Shown: positions 1 through 13,604 of the stretch, piece after piece
How the letters are laid out: every line of letters starts with the position of its first letter
Numbering within the stretch: position 1 is the stretch's first letter
DNA from: Casuarina equisetifolia
Taxonomy: Eukaryota > Streptophyta > Magnoliopsida > Fagales > Casuarinaceae
NCBI GenBank assembly: GCA_028551475.1
Contig: CM052356.1
Span: forward strand, 30,345,884-30,409,883
Direction: 5' to 3'
Length of the DNA: 64,000 bases
Program-made: the position numbers and the translations under genes
The notes under the pieces: generated by a model
Seen by the model: the letters and a program-made list of their open reading frames with translations, nothing else
Databases searched by the model: none
Told to the model about the DNA's origin: nothing

Positions 1-3000
1 TGCTGTTTCAAGTGCTAAGCCTTTCCAATGCACTGGAATCTTTGTCTTTCCCTTCTTTGTTTTTCGATCCAAGATTACTTGTGGCTGCGTAATTATTACT
101 CCTTCCTCCTCTAAAGTTTGAGGTAACTTTGATTGCACTTGTACAATGGGACTAATGCATCTTTTAAGGGAAGACAAATGGAATACAGGGTGTATTTTTT
201 ATTCTGGTGGAAGTTTTAGTTTATAAGCTATTATTCTCACTTTCTTTTCCACTTTAAAAGGTCCATAATACCTTGGAGCCAACTTTTGATCCCTTTTAAG
301 AGCTACTGACAAGCTTTTATATGGTTGTAACCTTAAATAGACCATATCCCCAGCTTCAAATGATTCCTCCCTTCGGTGTTTATCATGATTCTGCTTCATC
401 CTATGTTGTGCTTCCAAAATCTTGTTCTTGGCCTCCTTAATAATTCTGTCTCTGCTCATAAGCTCATGTTCTACAAATTCCACTAGTGTTGATCCAGGGA
501 TATATGAAAGTAAACTTGAAGGGGATCGTCCATAAACAACTTCATAAGGACTCTTTCCTGTAGATCTATGGGGACTAGTATTATAGCATAATTTTGCCTA
601 TGGCAACCATCTAACCCAATTTTTGGGTTCATCTCCTGTAAAGCACCTTAAATACATCTCAAGAGTTTTATTTGTTGCTTTTGTTTGTCCATCAGTTTGG
701 GGGTGATAAGTTTACAAATGATGGATGCGGGTACCTTGCAAATTAAATTACTCTGTCCAGAAAACACTAGTAAAAATGGGATCCCTATCACTTACAATTG
801 TTTTGGGCATTCCATAGAGTTTTAACACCTTGCTGAAAAATTCCTTTGCCATTGTTGCTGCCGTAAAGGGATGTTTGAGGGGTATAAAATGGGCCATCTT
901 AGATAATCTATCCACCACAACCATGATTGTTGCTTTACCCTCTAATGGAGGCAGCCCTTCAATAAAGTTCATAGATAAATCTGACCAAATTTCTTTAGGA
1001 ATGGGTAATGGTTGAACTAAACCAGCAGGGGGAGTATTTTGAAATTTATTTCTTTGACACACTTCACAGCTCATCACCACTTTTCTAACCATTTTGTCCA
1101 TGTTTTTCCATGCAAATACCCTCCTAATCCTTTGTAACATTTTTGTAATACCTTCATGAGTATTAGCATGCATCTCTCTAGCTATATTACTAATTATCCT
1201 CAAATCTGTTGGTAAATAAATTCGACCCTTCCAAAATACTAACCCATCTCGAAGCTTCCAATGTCTCCCAGCTTCTTCTTCTAAAATTTGCTTGATTAAT
1301 ACTTGTATTTTTGAATGACTCTTCACTTCCTCCTAAACAACCTCTAACCACTTTGGAACTGGTCTAGAAATGCCCCAAAACTCTGCATCTCTTTCCTTTA
1401 TTTGCAACTCTGTTAACTCCCCTTCTTTCTTGGATAGTGCATTTACAGTAAAATTTTCTTTCCCTACCTTGTACTGAACTGTAAAGTCGAACCCCATCAC
1501 TTTAGCTAACCATCTTTGCTGCCATGGAGTAGTTAATTTCTATTCACATAAAAACCTTAAAGTTCGATGATCAATACATACAATAAAATGTCATCCCAAC
1601 AAATAAGTTCTCCACTTTTGAATGGCTAAAACCATGGTCATTAGCTCTTTCTCATACGCTAACAATTGCAGAGATTTTCCTTTTAAAGCCTTACTAAAGA
1701 AGGCTATTGGCCTTTCACCTTGTGACAACACTACACCAACACCAATGTCTGAAGCATTCGTTTAAACTATAAATGTCTTACTAAAATCTGGCAAACATAC
1801 AACCGGGGCTCTTGTCATTGTATGTTTCAACACATTAAAGGCATTTTTTGCTTGTTCAGTCCACTTGTAATTCCCTTTTTTAAGCAATTGTGTTAATGGT
1901 GCAGCTACAATTCCATACCTTTGTATAAATTTTTTGTAATAGCTAGTCAACCCTAAGAAACCCATTAGTTGTTTAAGGGTTTTTGGTCGTGGCCATGTGA
2001 GCATTGCTTGAATCTTATCAGGATCTGCTAAAACCCTATTCTTTCTGATGATATGCCCTAAATAATACACCTCCTCTCCCCCAAAGGAATATTTACTTTT
2101 CTTTACAAACAATTGTTCTTTTTGCAAAATTCTAAATACTCTTTCAATATGTTCCAAGTGCTCATCCCAATCTTTGTTGTATATTAAAATATCATAAAAA
2201 AAAACCAATACAAACTTCCTTAAACATTCTCGAAATACCTGATTCATAAGGGCCTGAAATGTAGACGGGGCATTTGACAACCCAAAAGGCATAACCAGAA
2301 ATTCATAGTGGCCTTCATGCGTCTGAAAAGCTGTCTTCTCAACGTCCCCTTGCTACATTCTAATCTGGTGATACAGTGAGCCCAAATCCAGTTTTGTGAA
2401 AAATATAGCCCTATAAAGCTTATCAATCAATGCATCAACTGTCAGGATTGGAAATTTATCTTTAATAGTGGCATGATTTAATGCTCTATAATCAACACAC
2501 ATTCTCCAAGACCCATCATTCTTCTTTACCAATAAGACTGGGGATGAATAAAGGCTGTTGCTAGGGCAAATCACCCTTGACATTAACATTTCTTTTACCA
2601 ATCCTTTTATTATTCCTTTTTGATAATGGGGGTATCGATAAGGCTGGGTAGCAATAGTTCCAACACCTTCCTTAAAAGGAATCTTATGATCCACCAATCG
2701 GTTATGAGGCAATCCTTGTGGTTCCTCAAAGACTTTGACATATTTTTCCAATAACTCATCTAGCACCTTTCTTCTTCCCATACTTGGATCATCTTTACTC
2801 TCAACTCCCATTAATTCAACCTTCCCATAATGTTCATCTTCTAATTCTTCATATTCAGGGCACTTGACTCCCTAAATACACATAAAAAAAAATCCTTTCT
2901 TTGACTTCTCTAACTCCTTCTCTATTGATGACTCTCCCACTATTCTGCTAGGAACCCTCTATAAGCCTTCAATGCAATCTTTTTTCCTTCGTTTCTAAAC

Positions 3001-3746
3001 TTTACCATTGAATTTTCAAAGTCTAAGAGAAGCTATTTCAAGGATTCCTTCCACAATATACCCAACACAGCATCATTCCCATGTAATTGCAACATCCAAA
3101 AGTCCATAAAAAATTTTTCCCCTTGAAAATTTACTTCCACTGAGCGGCATAACCCTTCACACTTTACCTTTTCTCCATTAGCCATAACTGCTACCAATCC
3201 ATCCTTTTTACTTGGCTACAATCCTAGCCTTTTAGCTGTCTCTGTAGATAAGAAATTATGAGTGCTCCTTGTATCCATTAAAAATTGAACTCCAATTTCC
3301 TTGTTATTGACTTTTCCTATCACTTTTATCGTTTGAGGAGTATACACCCCTTTAAGGCATTAAGAGATATCATTGGCTGCTTTTGGTTCTCAATTAATGT
3401 CATCTCTTGTTCCTTGACTTGTTGGTCCCATTCCTCTTCTAAACTTTCTTCCACTTCCTCATCTGAAATATCTACCAAAAGCGCAAATAATTGTTTGCAC
3501 TTATGTCCTGGGCCGAATTTCTCATCACAATGAAAACATAGACCTTTCCTTCTATGTTCTTCCATTTTGGCTCTTGTCACCCTTTTGATAGGCGGATTGA
3601 GTTTGGGTTTATATGCGTATGAAGTTACCACTCTCCTCCATATGGGTTGCTATTTGAGCTGTTTGGTCCTCTAAATGGCCTATCCTTTCTTATGTTGCAT
3701 GAGCCATCACCGCACCAATTGGATAAACCGACTCTAATACCAAATT
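1..3746 (-). mobile_element. Ty3/Gypsy LTR retrotransposon, broken, cut by window edge
   Basis: The minus strand carries, in order from high to low coordinate, a tRNA-Met-like primer binding site (about 3728-3742), a gag-type CCHC zinc knuckle and protease region (about 3630-3000), reverse transcriptase (about 2810-1990), RNase H (to about 1350), integrase with zinc-binding and catalytic core parts (about 1330-730) and an integrase C-terminal part (about 480-200). Order RT-RNase H-integrase is that of Ty3/Gypsy elements. The element is a fossil with several breaks across its reading frame, and its 3' LTR lies outside the window. No age can be given because only one LTR could be present. Confidence 0.9.
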
Positions 3747-4910
3747 GGTATGGAGCCGGGCCTGAGATCTTGTAAAAGGTCTATTTACTGGCAAAGCTCA
3801 GTCTGGTCCAAGCCATAAATTATTATTTCTCTGCCTCTTGCTACTTCCTATTTTTATTCCACAAATCCACTACACCCCACGTGAATCCCCTCCACAATGA
3901 AAAATCCCCTCACTTGTTACTCAAAACAAACACCACATGAGCACTTTTCAAATTCCAACAGATATGCTACTTTTTCTCCCATTACCCCACTATTTCCAAC
4001 AACCCAAAATTAAAGGACGAACATGTGGTCAAGCCAACAAGATAATAAACAAGTCTCTACGGTCGGCCACTTAGTCTCACAACCAAATCCAACAAAAATA
4101 CATAGTTCAGTTACAAAGTCACCACAAAACAACCAATCACTGCCACAAAACAACCAATCACCGAGAAAACCCCAAACGGGCCTTCACAGCCAGAGGCTGT
4201 CAGCGAATAGCACTCGTCCACCTGAATAGCAATAAGGCAAAATAAACGAAACAGATTGAAGGAACGAGAAACTCACAGAAAAGCCTAGTCTCTTTAGAGG
4301 GAGACTTGTACCTCACAGGGATAACATTCCTAACCAATGGGGTAATCCCACTTTCTTAAGAATTTTCCAGATGCCTCTTGTTCTCCTCCGGTAGCCCTAC
4401 AAAAACCAAGACTTTGAGACTTCTACAACACCGTTTTCTTTTACAAAACACACCATACATATTAATTAAATATACATGGATTGTAACTAAAATAAGCCCA
4501 TTCACAAAATAGCAACAACCCACATACGTTCTAGATACCTTCTCGATGGTGAAAAAGAAGTTAATAACAGAACACGACTGCTCTGTTCACACAAGTATAA
4601 ACACGAAAGTTTCCGATGTCTTGAAAGAAACTCACAAAAAAGTCTACAAGAACACACAAACTCACTTCTATGTCACGGCACCAACAACAACACACCATTA
4701 AAGCACGCTCAACAAATATGCTCACCTGCTGTCCATACATCCTACCTAATAGACTAATGGCTTCACTTCTGCTCTGCTCTTTGTTGCCTTTATTTTATTT
4801 TTGTTCTTATCCTTGTAGCTACCTATGTTCTTGCTGTCAAGACTCTGTCGTGAGTGGGAGCAGTCAGGATCAGGAGGCAACCGAATACCTGCATGTTCGT
4901 CAGCCTACAA
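3747..4910 (-). repeat. Possible 5' LTR of the Gypsy element
   Basis: Read on the minus strand this stretch begins with TGTAGG near 4910 and ends with ACCA near 3746, three bases before the primer binding site. That fits an LTR of about 1.16 kb, but the matching second LTR is off the window, so the outer end is a guess. No gene is seen in this stretch. Confidence 0.3.
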
Positions 4911-4989
4911 GCATTTTGTCAAGTCCTGAGGAGAGCATTGGAAAATTGATGATTTTTTCTCATTTGAGAAAGGATTACAAACTATGACG

Positions 4990-5021
<32 letters not shown>

Positions 5022-5052
5022 CTTCTTTTTCTTTTTCTTTTTCTTTTTTGGG
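4990..5052. repeat. CTT/TTC microsatellite
   Basis: A run of CTT triplets grading into CTTTTT units. It produces a lysine-run open frame on the other strand that is not a gene. Confidence 0.9.
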
Positions 5053-7135
5053 TTAAGGACAACGTGCTCCTTAATATAAATGAAGGTTTCACTTGTGAAT
5101 AAAAAAAAAAATTCCACTTTATGACTATTTGACCCACCAATAGCCTTTTTTCCTAGTGGAACTGGACCAGAGTTCGTCCAGTTAATGCCAAGGACTAATT
5201 CAGTCTCCAAGCTTCATGTTTTTGGATTCAAAGCACTTAACCTAGAAATGTAGGTATATTGTCTTTTCTAAGGTTCTTTTACTCACCCTAGTAGAAAAAT
5301 GAATTTTTCTTAAATTCTGATTTATCATGTTGTGTAGTTAAAATCTCAATGACATAACTCTTGTAGTTTTGATTCATTTCAAATTTTGTAATTTTTATAA
5401 TTCTTGTAATATTGAGCATGTTCATATGGTGCTTATTAATACAAACTTGCATTCTCACCAAAAAAATAATCTCTATGATATAAAAATTAGACTAAAACAT
5501 GGCCCAATTTCCCATCACAAAAGTAAATTAAAACCTTAACTCTTAAAATAGAAACCATATAAAACATGATAAATTGTTGAATACGTTTCCATAGAAAAAG
5601 AAAATCTTTTTTTTTCCAATTGTAACATGTCATAATGCATATCTTTTCAGTAGGAACTTCCATTTTTATTGTAAGGTCAAGGAAATGAGTACTTCCGCAT
5701 AGTTAGAGTCGGGCATGACATGATCTAATGATCAGAAAGAACCGTGAACTTAAGGCCCAAATCCAAGATAGATGATTCTGGGCTTTTATACGCATGGATA
5801 GTGACTAAAGGAGACACAATTGCTCACATTGGAGGTGGATACAAGCGTTTTATTTCACACTTTAACCCTGAAGCACATGTCCTCTTAAAGTTGGATAGTA
5901 TAATTGTTGTTTTCCTTCTTACAAGCTTCTTACTGGGAGTTACTCCTCGTCTGAGCTGACTTCAAAGGAGGGCTTTCAGTGGCTTTCAACCAACTCTTAC
6001 TGTTTCCCTCCGGATTTACCCCTTTGATAGATTGTGAAGTTCAGGGAATTGGCATCATCGGTCGTGGTGGCATTTGGGTTAGTATTCCCAAAAACGACGG
6101 AAGAGGTGCCCCCGTTGGTTGTTGGGTCTGACCAACCACTTGTTGAGCTTGGCCCGCCACTTGTTGGGCTTGATTGTTCATACCAACCATATGTGCCGTC
6201 AAATTGGCAACTTCAGCAGCTTCTTTTTCTTCCAATCGCCTCTGCAGTTGTGCCAGCTCTTCCTCTAATAGTGTTGTTAGCAGGTGGAGGAAGAAAGTTT
6301 GATGTAGAGGCAGCATGGGGTGCTGCGACCATAACTGACACCGTTTAGGAAGAAATTTTTCGGATACACTTCTTTACGATGGAAATGAAGTGATTGAAGG
6401 AGAGATAACGGGAGTAGATGCCTCCGAAAGCCCTTCTTTTAAGTTCCTCCCAGATACATAGCTTACATACCCGGCTCAACATTCTTGCTACAAAACAATC
6501 GAATCGAGAGGACGGACACCTCTTACCTCAAGGTTTGGGCGTCTCCTACACACCTTTTTGGATGTGATCCACCAATAGAAAGATCCATTCCAACCGTCCA
6601 TATCAAAGAAGAAAAGATTCGTTATTATCGATCTCCGACGGGAACAAAGGTGAACAAAATTCGATCAACAGAGGTTCGGCCTTTCAAGCTAACATGTAAC
6701 CTACAAGAGTGTCAATCCAAACTGATACTGACATCATCAATTCATAATTTTGAAGTGGGTAAGACTTAATTGTTTCGGTTTTTGGTCTTTTGGGTATTAT
6801 GGATTTCGTTTCAGTTTCAATCTAGCGAATTGAGTACAAACTATCAAAACTACTTCCTAACACAGAATTTTTATACATGTGTAAGAAAGATGTCATTTAG
6901 AGCAGTATTTAATCTTTATGACTTATTAATATAAATGCCAAGAAAATATGCGGATATTACATTTTGAACATCAATGTGAAGGAGGTCCATGAAAAAGAAA
7001 AAATCAAATTGATTGATAATAATGAAAGACCAATTACATGTAGAATCAAGGTGTTGCTGAGATTGTTACTAGAAAATTCTAACATGATTGAAACTGCCGG
7101 TTGCTTAGACTTGAGGGGATACTTCTTTGAATATT
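5053..7135. other. Intergenic, no gene recognised
   Basis: Only short frames occur. The longest, on the minus strand at 6316-6041, is a glutamine-rich coiled-coil-like peptide of 91 residues with AQQV repeats, reminiscent of the tails of some plant transposon or gag-like proteins but not assignable. The rest is AT-rich, with no motif that I recognise. Confidence 0.5.
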
Positions 7136-7138
7136 ATT

Positions 7139-7330
7139 GTCTGATAATCCTAATTGGGATGACATCATGAGATTCCTAAGAGAGTCTAATATATTGTCAT
7201 AGAGATTCCTTCTTAATAGAGATATTGTTTCCCCTTAAGATCATTGTTTGATAAATATGATTAGGATGATAATATGAGATCCTAAGAGTATAAAATATCA
7301 ATAGAGAAAATCTTTCCTAATAAAACCATT
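7139..7330. repeat. Diverged tandem duplication of about 95 bp
   Basis: Two adjacent units, about 7139-7230 and 7240-7330, share the pattern TTGT(C/T)TGATAA, then GGATGA, then ATGAGAT(T)CCTAAGAG, then a TAATAGAG or CAATAGAG segment followed by CTTCCTAA-type ends. Identity is moderate. It lies in intergenic DNA downstream of the LRR kinase gene. Confidence 0.55.
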
Positions 7331-7939
7331 TCCTTTTACTTTTTAAGGTAAACTCAACACCCAAATGACCATCTCTTAACATTGGAATAACCAATTTTTC
7401 AACAACAATATCTCTTGAAATAGATCATGAGAACGCCAATCACAATTTGACGCCAATCTTCTAAAAGTGAAAATTTCCCAAAACTTGCAAATAGATAAAC
7501 CCAATATAAACGTAAACATGAGCTCATGTTTAGTTGTCAAGCATAAATGAACAACCTTAAAACGTCTTTATAAACTTAAGCCAACAAGGCTTCTCAAGTT
7601 TTGAATTCTTTAATTTGAAGGATTTTGATTCACCATATATTATCTGAAAAACATTAACAAGATTCATAAGTTACGGTAAATAATGTAGTCAACAGAAGTA
7701 TAATATCAAACTATTTTATTTTCTTTTCAATAAGTTTCCTTTTTCCTCACCGTATAAGAGTTCAAATTGAAGGGAAAGGGAAAATAAATTTGAAGAGGAC
7801 GAAGAAGAAAATATTTCTAGCAATATCCTATGCAGAATATGAACGAATTTCCTCGATCAACTTATACTTTAACAAGCCACCTCATTCTGCAAAACCCAAA
7901 TTGTAACTATTTTTAAGTCATCAGCTTTACCTGCCTGTT
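7331..7939. other. Gene-free stretch downstream of LRR kinase
   Basis: AT-rich sequence that probably includes the 3' untranslated region of the kinase gene at its right end. Nothing else is recognised. Confidence 0.5.
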
Positions 7940-10900
7940 TTACGCTCTTCTTGTAGCTCGGCTGCTTCCATGTGTGCTGGTTCTAACAAGCTTGTTCCTG
8001 ATCAAATTAAGCTGAGATATAACATCTACGATGTTCATCCGTTCTGTTGGTTGTTCAGCAGAACAAGCGACCCCAATTCCAAATATAGAAATCAAACATT
8101 CATGGATTTTGTTTTTTGTTGTGCTGCTACTATTATGAGCATGCTGCATGGATTCTCTTTCTTCTTCTTCTTCTTCTTCAAAAAGAGTGGGATCTGTAAT
8201 GTCTACTAATCCTTGGAGCAAAGCTTCCTTGACAAAGTAATGCAAATTCAAAGTGCCTTGGAACAAATCATTTGTGGGTCTCTTCCTGGTGAACATTTCT
8301 AATAGTAGAATTCCATAACTATAGATATCACCGTGAGATGACACTTCATTTCCCATGCCATACTCTGTAATTTTGTATATAAAAAACTATGAATGACCAT
8401 TATTTCCAGGAGAAAAAAGTTATACATAAGCCAAGAAATAAATTATGTTTTGAAACATTCTAGATTAGGAAACCCAAAAATAAAATTTTACTTATAATAA
8501 ATGTTACAAATAAGAAATATTGAATAAAATTTTTCTGCATTATTCAAACTTGCAATTGTTTTAGAAGAAAATGGAGTATAAATGATTAATCATAAAGAGC
8601 GTGTTTACCAAGAGCTGTATAACCAATAGTTCCTCTTATGCCAAAAGAGCTAGACTGATTGGTTAAAGAGTTATGATTCACTCTAATAGAAAATCTGGCT
8701 AGGCCAAAGTCTCCAACATGTCCAATCATTTCTTCATCAAGAAGAATATTGTTGGGCTTGAGGTCACAATGGAATATTGGTGTTTGGCAATGAAGATGAA
8801 GGTATTCCAATGCATTTGCAACATCAATTGCAATATTCAATCTTTGAAGAAGATTCAAATTCCTTTGCTTTTGTTGTGCTTGATCTTCTTTAGCAATTGG
8901 ATGTAACCATTCTTCAAGGCTCCCATTAACCATGAATTCATAAACTAGAGCCTTGAAATCATTACCACTATAATCAACACCAGAACAAACCGTAAATAAC
9001 CTTACAAGATTTCGATGTCGGATATTTCTAAAGGCCTCACACTCAGCAAGAAAGCTCCTCAAAGCTCCACACTGTAAAAGATTGATTACCTTCACAGCAA
9101 TTGTTGTTTGACCCTCCTCAAGGATTCCTTTGTATACAGTTCCAAAGCTACCCACACCAAGCAAATTATTGGATGAGAACCCATTAGTGGCTTTGAAGAG
9201 ACTTTGGTAAGATAAATTCAAAAACATATCTCTTGAAGAACTAGAAGTTGGTTGTTGTTTTCTTTTCTTTTTTAACCAACAAACAAATAAAATAGATAGC
9301 ATAGAAATTGCTCCTACAAGCCCACAAACTATGGAGATTATCAATTTCATGGTGAAGATCAATTTCATCTTCTTTGGCTTTGTGAAGTTGCATTTCGGCA
9401 ACTTCATCTCAAGTATTCCGCCACATAGCTGACTATTTCCGGCAACAAAAATTGCACTTGAATTCTTGAAAATGCCGTTGGTCAGCACCGGACCTTCAAA
9501 ATTATTGTAAGATAGATTCAAAAGATATAAAAGCTTGAAACCCACAAAAAAGTTTGGAATTTTTCCTGAAAAATTATTCTAGGAAAGATGTAATTCCAAA
9601 AGTCCTCTCAAAGAACTAAAACTAGGTGGAATAACCCCTTGGAAGAAGTTCCCTCTCATGTTGAGAAATTCTAGCATTACACAGCTGCCAAGAGTACTTG
9701 GAATCTCACCAGATAGCATGTTTTTTGACAAACTCAAGTAAGCTAGATTCTTCAAATTTCCAACTTCAATGGGCAGGGGACCCGTGAAATAGTTATTGGA
9801 TAGATCAAGACCAATTGATAAGGATGAGAGGCTGACGACTTGTGGAGGTAGAGTACCATTGAGATTGTTGTAAGAAAGATTTAATAAATTCAAGTGTTGG
9901 CAGTTGGCTAGATTGAATGGGATTTTCCCCTGAAAATTATTTTGACTTAAATCTAAAGTTAACAGCATTGTTAGATTTCCAAGGGAGTATGGAATGTTGC
10001 CTGATAAATTGTTTTCAAACAATTCTAGATCTTGTAACTTTTGGAGCTCTCCAATATTAGGGGGTATCATACCTGACAATTGGTTGTTGAACAAGGCAAG
10101 AGTCTCTAAGTTTAGAAGATTAACAATTCCATTTGGAATTCCTCCAACTATATTGTTATCATATAATTCCAATACTGTGAAATTTGATGACAAGTTACTG
10201 ATGCATCCAGGTAACTGGCCACCAAGCTTATTGGTGCCTATTGACAACCAATTTAAGCTGGTGGTATTGGTCAAAGAGCAAATAAAACTTAAGTCATCAG
10301 CTGCCTGGCTTCCAAGTTCGTTCATATAAGCAACAAATTCTGTAAGCCTTTGTAGGTTTCCCATGGAAGGTACACTTCCCGTAAACTTGTTCCTTAGAAT
10401 GTAAACTACATTCAAATTTGAGGCATTGGATATTGAAGGAGGAATAGAACCATTAAAATGATTTTTTGCTATGGAAAAGAAATGGAGATTGGGAAGGGTT
10501 ATGCCCAAGTCGAATGGAAGAGTCCCTTCCAATTGATTAAACCCTAAATCCATGCCTGTAATGGAAGATAAATTGAAGATTGATGGAGTAATGGTACCAG
10601 AAAATTGATTGTCAAAAAATGCAAGAATTCTAAGATTCGTAATTTGGCCAAGAGCATCAGGGATACTCCCACTTAGGAAATTTTCCGTCAAGTGAAGTTC
10701 TTCAAGTGACGATAAGTTCCCAAGAAGTGGAGGGATAGTACCTGATAGTTTGTTCCTGGATGCAAATAATATTTGAAGCCTTGACAAGGAGGCAAGTTCA
10801 GCAGGTATTTTCCCTTCCAACTGGTTATAACGAACACGGAAATGTTTGAGATTAGAGCAACTGGATATATTGGTTGGAATTCTCCCACCAATAGAATTAT

Positions 10901-11378
10901 TGGACAAATACAACACCTCCAATCTATGCAAACGCCCTACTTCCGAAGGGATTTGATGAATGAAGCTATTGTTCGCAAGGAGGAGAAACCTTAGAAAGCT
11001 TAAATTTCCAATGAAGGGTGATATGGAACCCACTAGCTTTAGAGATCTCAAGTCCAGCATCGTGATCCGCTTGGGACGGCGACCACATGTAACACCATGC
11101 CATTGGCAGAAGTGGATGGAATCATTCCATGAGCTGAAGACCATGAAAGGGTCATGGATTATTTTGGCCTTGAATTCTAGCAACGCTTGTCGATCCGTCT
11201 CATATCCGCTGGCAGCGTAGGCAGCTGAACAAAAGCACGAGATGGAAACAACTGCTAATATGAAAAAAGGAGATCGAAAGGCTACTAAACTCAGGGAAGG
11301 ATGCCCCATGGAGTCCGGAAATGAAGCCATGGTCAATTGGTAGTCTCTGATGTTATGGGTACAAATGTTGAAGGCCAA
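7940..11378 (-). CDS. LRR-XII type receptor-like kinase with one premature stop
   Basis: Two exons, 11378-8609 and 8364-7940, joined across a 244-bp GT-AG intron; the join restores the kinase segment EYGMGNEV. The protein would be about 1,064 residues: signal peptide, an N-terminal LRR cap (TDRQALLEFKAK), about 20 LRRs, a membrane helix, a basic stop-transfer stretch, and a kinase with glycine loop GVGSFG, AVKV lysine, HCD instead of HRD (non-RD) and DFG. This is the layout of EFR, FLS2 and Xa21 pattern receptors at the plasma membrane. An in-frame TAG at 9581-9579 (codon 600 from 11378) interrupts an LRR where glutamine is expected, while the frame stays open on both sides. The usual APE reads ALE. 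A TATAAAT at 11417-11411 puts transcription start near the first ATG, so starts at 11330 or 11309 are more likely. Probably a recent pseudogene or null allele. Confidence 0.9.
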
Positions 11379-11410
11379 CTAGTTGTTTTAGTGATGTGGA
11401 GGATAAAGGG

Positions 11411-11417
11411 ATTTATA
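11411..11417 (-). promoter_or_regulatory. TATA box of LRR kinase gene
   Basis: TATAAAT on the minus strand, 80-110 bp upstream of the preferred start codons at 11330 and 11309, a normal spacing for a plant promoter with a short leader. Confidence 0.55.
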
Positions 11418-13600
11418 GCCTTCATCATTTAATTTAAAGGTGAATTTTTGTGTAAATTACTAGCCAGTCCCCTTCAAATTATTAATCTGTATCTTCTTTC
11501 AAATAAATTATCGTTATCACTTTTCTCACTTTTTCCTACTAAATCGCATGTTACTTTCCTTATTTTTTTCATGTAAAATCAAATTACTTTTATATGTTAG
11601 ACGTAGCCATTGGTGGAATTTTGTAAACCCATTGTAATTTGCTTCCTTGACTTGTAATTAACAAACAAGTGAAGGAAGCAAGTTTCAACGCTGCATTTAA
11701 CTTGGATGGTGTTCGTGTCAAACAAGTGGCATTCGAAACTTTGACCACCAATCTTTATTCGACATTACATTTAGCAAGTGCAGCGTCAAATGGCATTTGA
11801 AATTTCCAAGTCCAAGTCGCTTCATTGCGGTTGGACTTAGAAAGTCCTCCTCATGAGTACTACTAGAAAAAGGTCTTCTCTTAGTAGTCATGAGGACATA
11901 GAAGGTAAAAACTATTGCGCACGATTCCACATTTGTCAACCCTTTCCATAAATTCCAATCCGGTAGTTTGAATTCAAAATTTTTGAATAATGCTTGAGTG
12001 CCCAACTTTGATTATTTTTGGAATCAATTTGATTTTTACAAATCCTCATGACTACTCTTGGGCATTTTTTTGTGATGCTTCCCCCGGTGCTAGTCACCTG
12101 AAATGCTAGTCAATGTTTAGGAAACAATGCATATTAAGATTGACTTGTTCACTTCTCAAAACTGCAGTAGTGGTGATACCTATATAGCTTGACTGAAAAC
12201 TAAAAGGCTAAATGAATATCACTTGAAGTAGGCAGAGACTTTATTGTGTGAAGTTTAAAAATATGTTATGCTTGCATATGATAAATTAATTAATGAATAT
12301 TCATAAAGATGGTGAGTGAGGGAGTAAGTGCTTCTTTAAGTAGTAATCACTTGTTTTAAGTAATGATCTAATATTGATAACTCTATTTTTATAGAGTTAT
12401 TTTACCTATTTTAGGCAATAAATAACTTTAATAATTGTGAAAAAACATTTGAACTCTTTTTTATTTATCTAAATTTATCTTGTTTATGGAGCATAAGGAG
12501 GCAAGGAAAAAAGAAATGAACATGAAGAACCTGATGCTTATTATGTGACAAAATTGTAATATCAAGATCAAGAGAATCAAGATGGGCTTGGGCTTTAGAT
12601 GATTGTTATTAGATTTTCTATTGTTGTTGAGTTTTCTAAATAAATAGAAAACCCAGTCATGTTAGGAATTCAAGTCCCAATTAATTTAGGAGTTTAAAAC
12701 CTAATCGTTTTAAGTCTTTAAAACCCAATTCTACTAAGATAGGAAATAGGTCTAAATCTAAACCCTATTTAAAAGAAGAAAAGAGGCAACAGAAGGGAGG
12801 AGGAAATTGAGCACAATTGAAAAGAGAGGCCATGAATTCAATGTTTTCTTGAAGAGAAGACAAAAAAGATGACAGATTTCTTGTTATTGGATTCAAGATG
12901 CCTTTTTTATTTCTTATTATTGTTCTTCCTCATTATTTCTTTATGTTTTAGTTTATTTTTGTTAGAGTTACGATATAACCTAATTATGATGGTATGAATT
13001 TTATGATTATTATACTTTGCAAGATATTTTGTTTATGTGAAGTTACATATTACTGTATTTAATGCTTTTAAATGATTAGCTACCACTTGAATGATCTTAT
13101 TTGCATGTTTGAGACCGACAGGAAATGATATGTAGTTGCTTTTTGTAATATGTAACCATAAATTAAATATGGATAGACATATACCATGTTATTTGTGTGG
13201 CTTTCGGTGTAAACTGGGAATGTTCATAGATCCTAATGCATTTGGTTTGTTTCAATTCGCATATAGAGATATAGTGAATTAATGAATTAAGTAGGTTTGT
13301 TATACCTAGACATAGAATAGTAAATAAATTATGAAGTTCCATCATCACATAGATATTATCCCTCTTGCAAGCATAAATAATTAATATTAATATCTAGTAA
13401 TTATAATGAAATCATATGCTCTAACATATTTCTTGTATTTAATTTTCTTAGATTTAGTTAGTTAATTTATCATCTATCAATTTGATTTTCTAGATAAATT
13501 CTAGGAGTTGTTCACTGTTAATAATTAATTGGTTTAGTAATCACCAATCTCTGTGAGACGATATCTTTCTTATTATTATATTACTTATTCAACATGTTCA
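11418..13600. other. Gene-free AT-rich stretch
   Basis: No gene recognised. A minus-strand frame of 95 codons at 12005-11718 resembles no family I know and is probably chance or a decayed repeat. The remainder is AT-rich with no clear terminal repeats. Confidence 0.5.
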
Positions 13601-13604
13601 CTTG

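Noticed and set aside
4905-5210. Minus-strand frame with a long lysine run
   Set aside because: It is the translation of a TTC/CTT microsatellite, with no domain on either side.
6041-6316. Glutamine-rich coiled-coil-like minus-strand frame
   Set aside because: Only 91 codons with no diagnostic domain. It may be transposon-derived but cannot be assigned, so it is mentioned within the intergenic entry only.
9994-11220. Plus-strand open frames across the LRR region
   Set aside because: They are antisense shadows of the LRR repeats, with no independent support.
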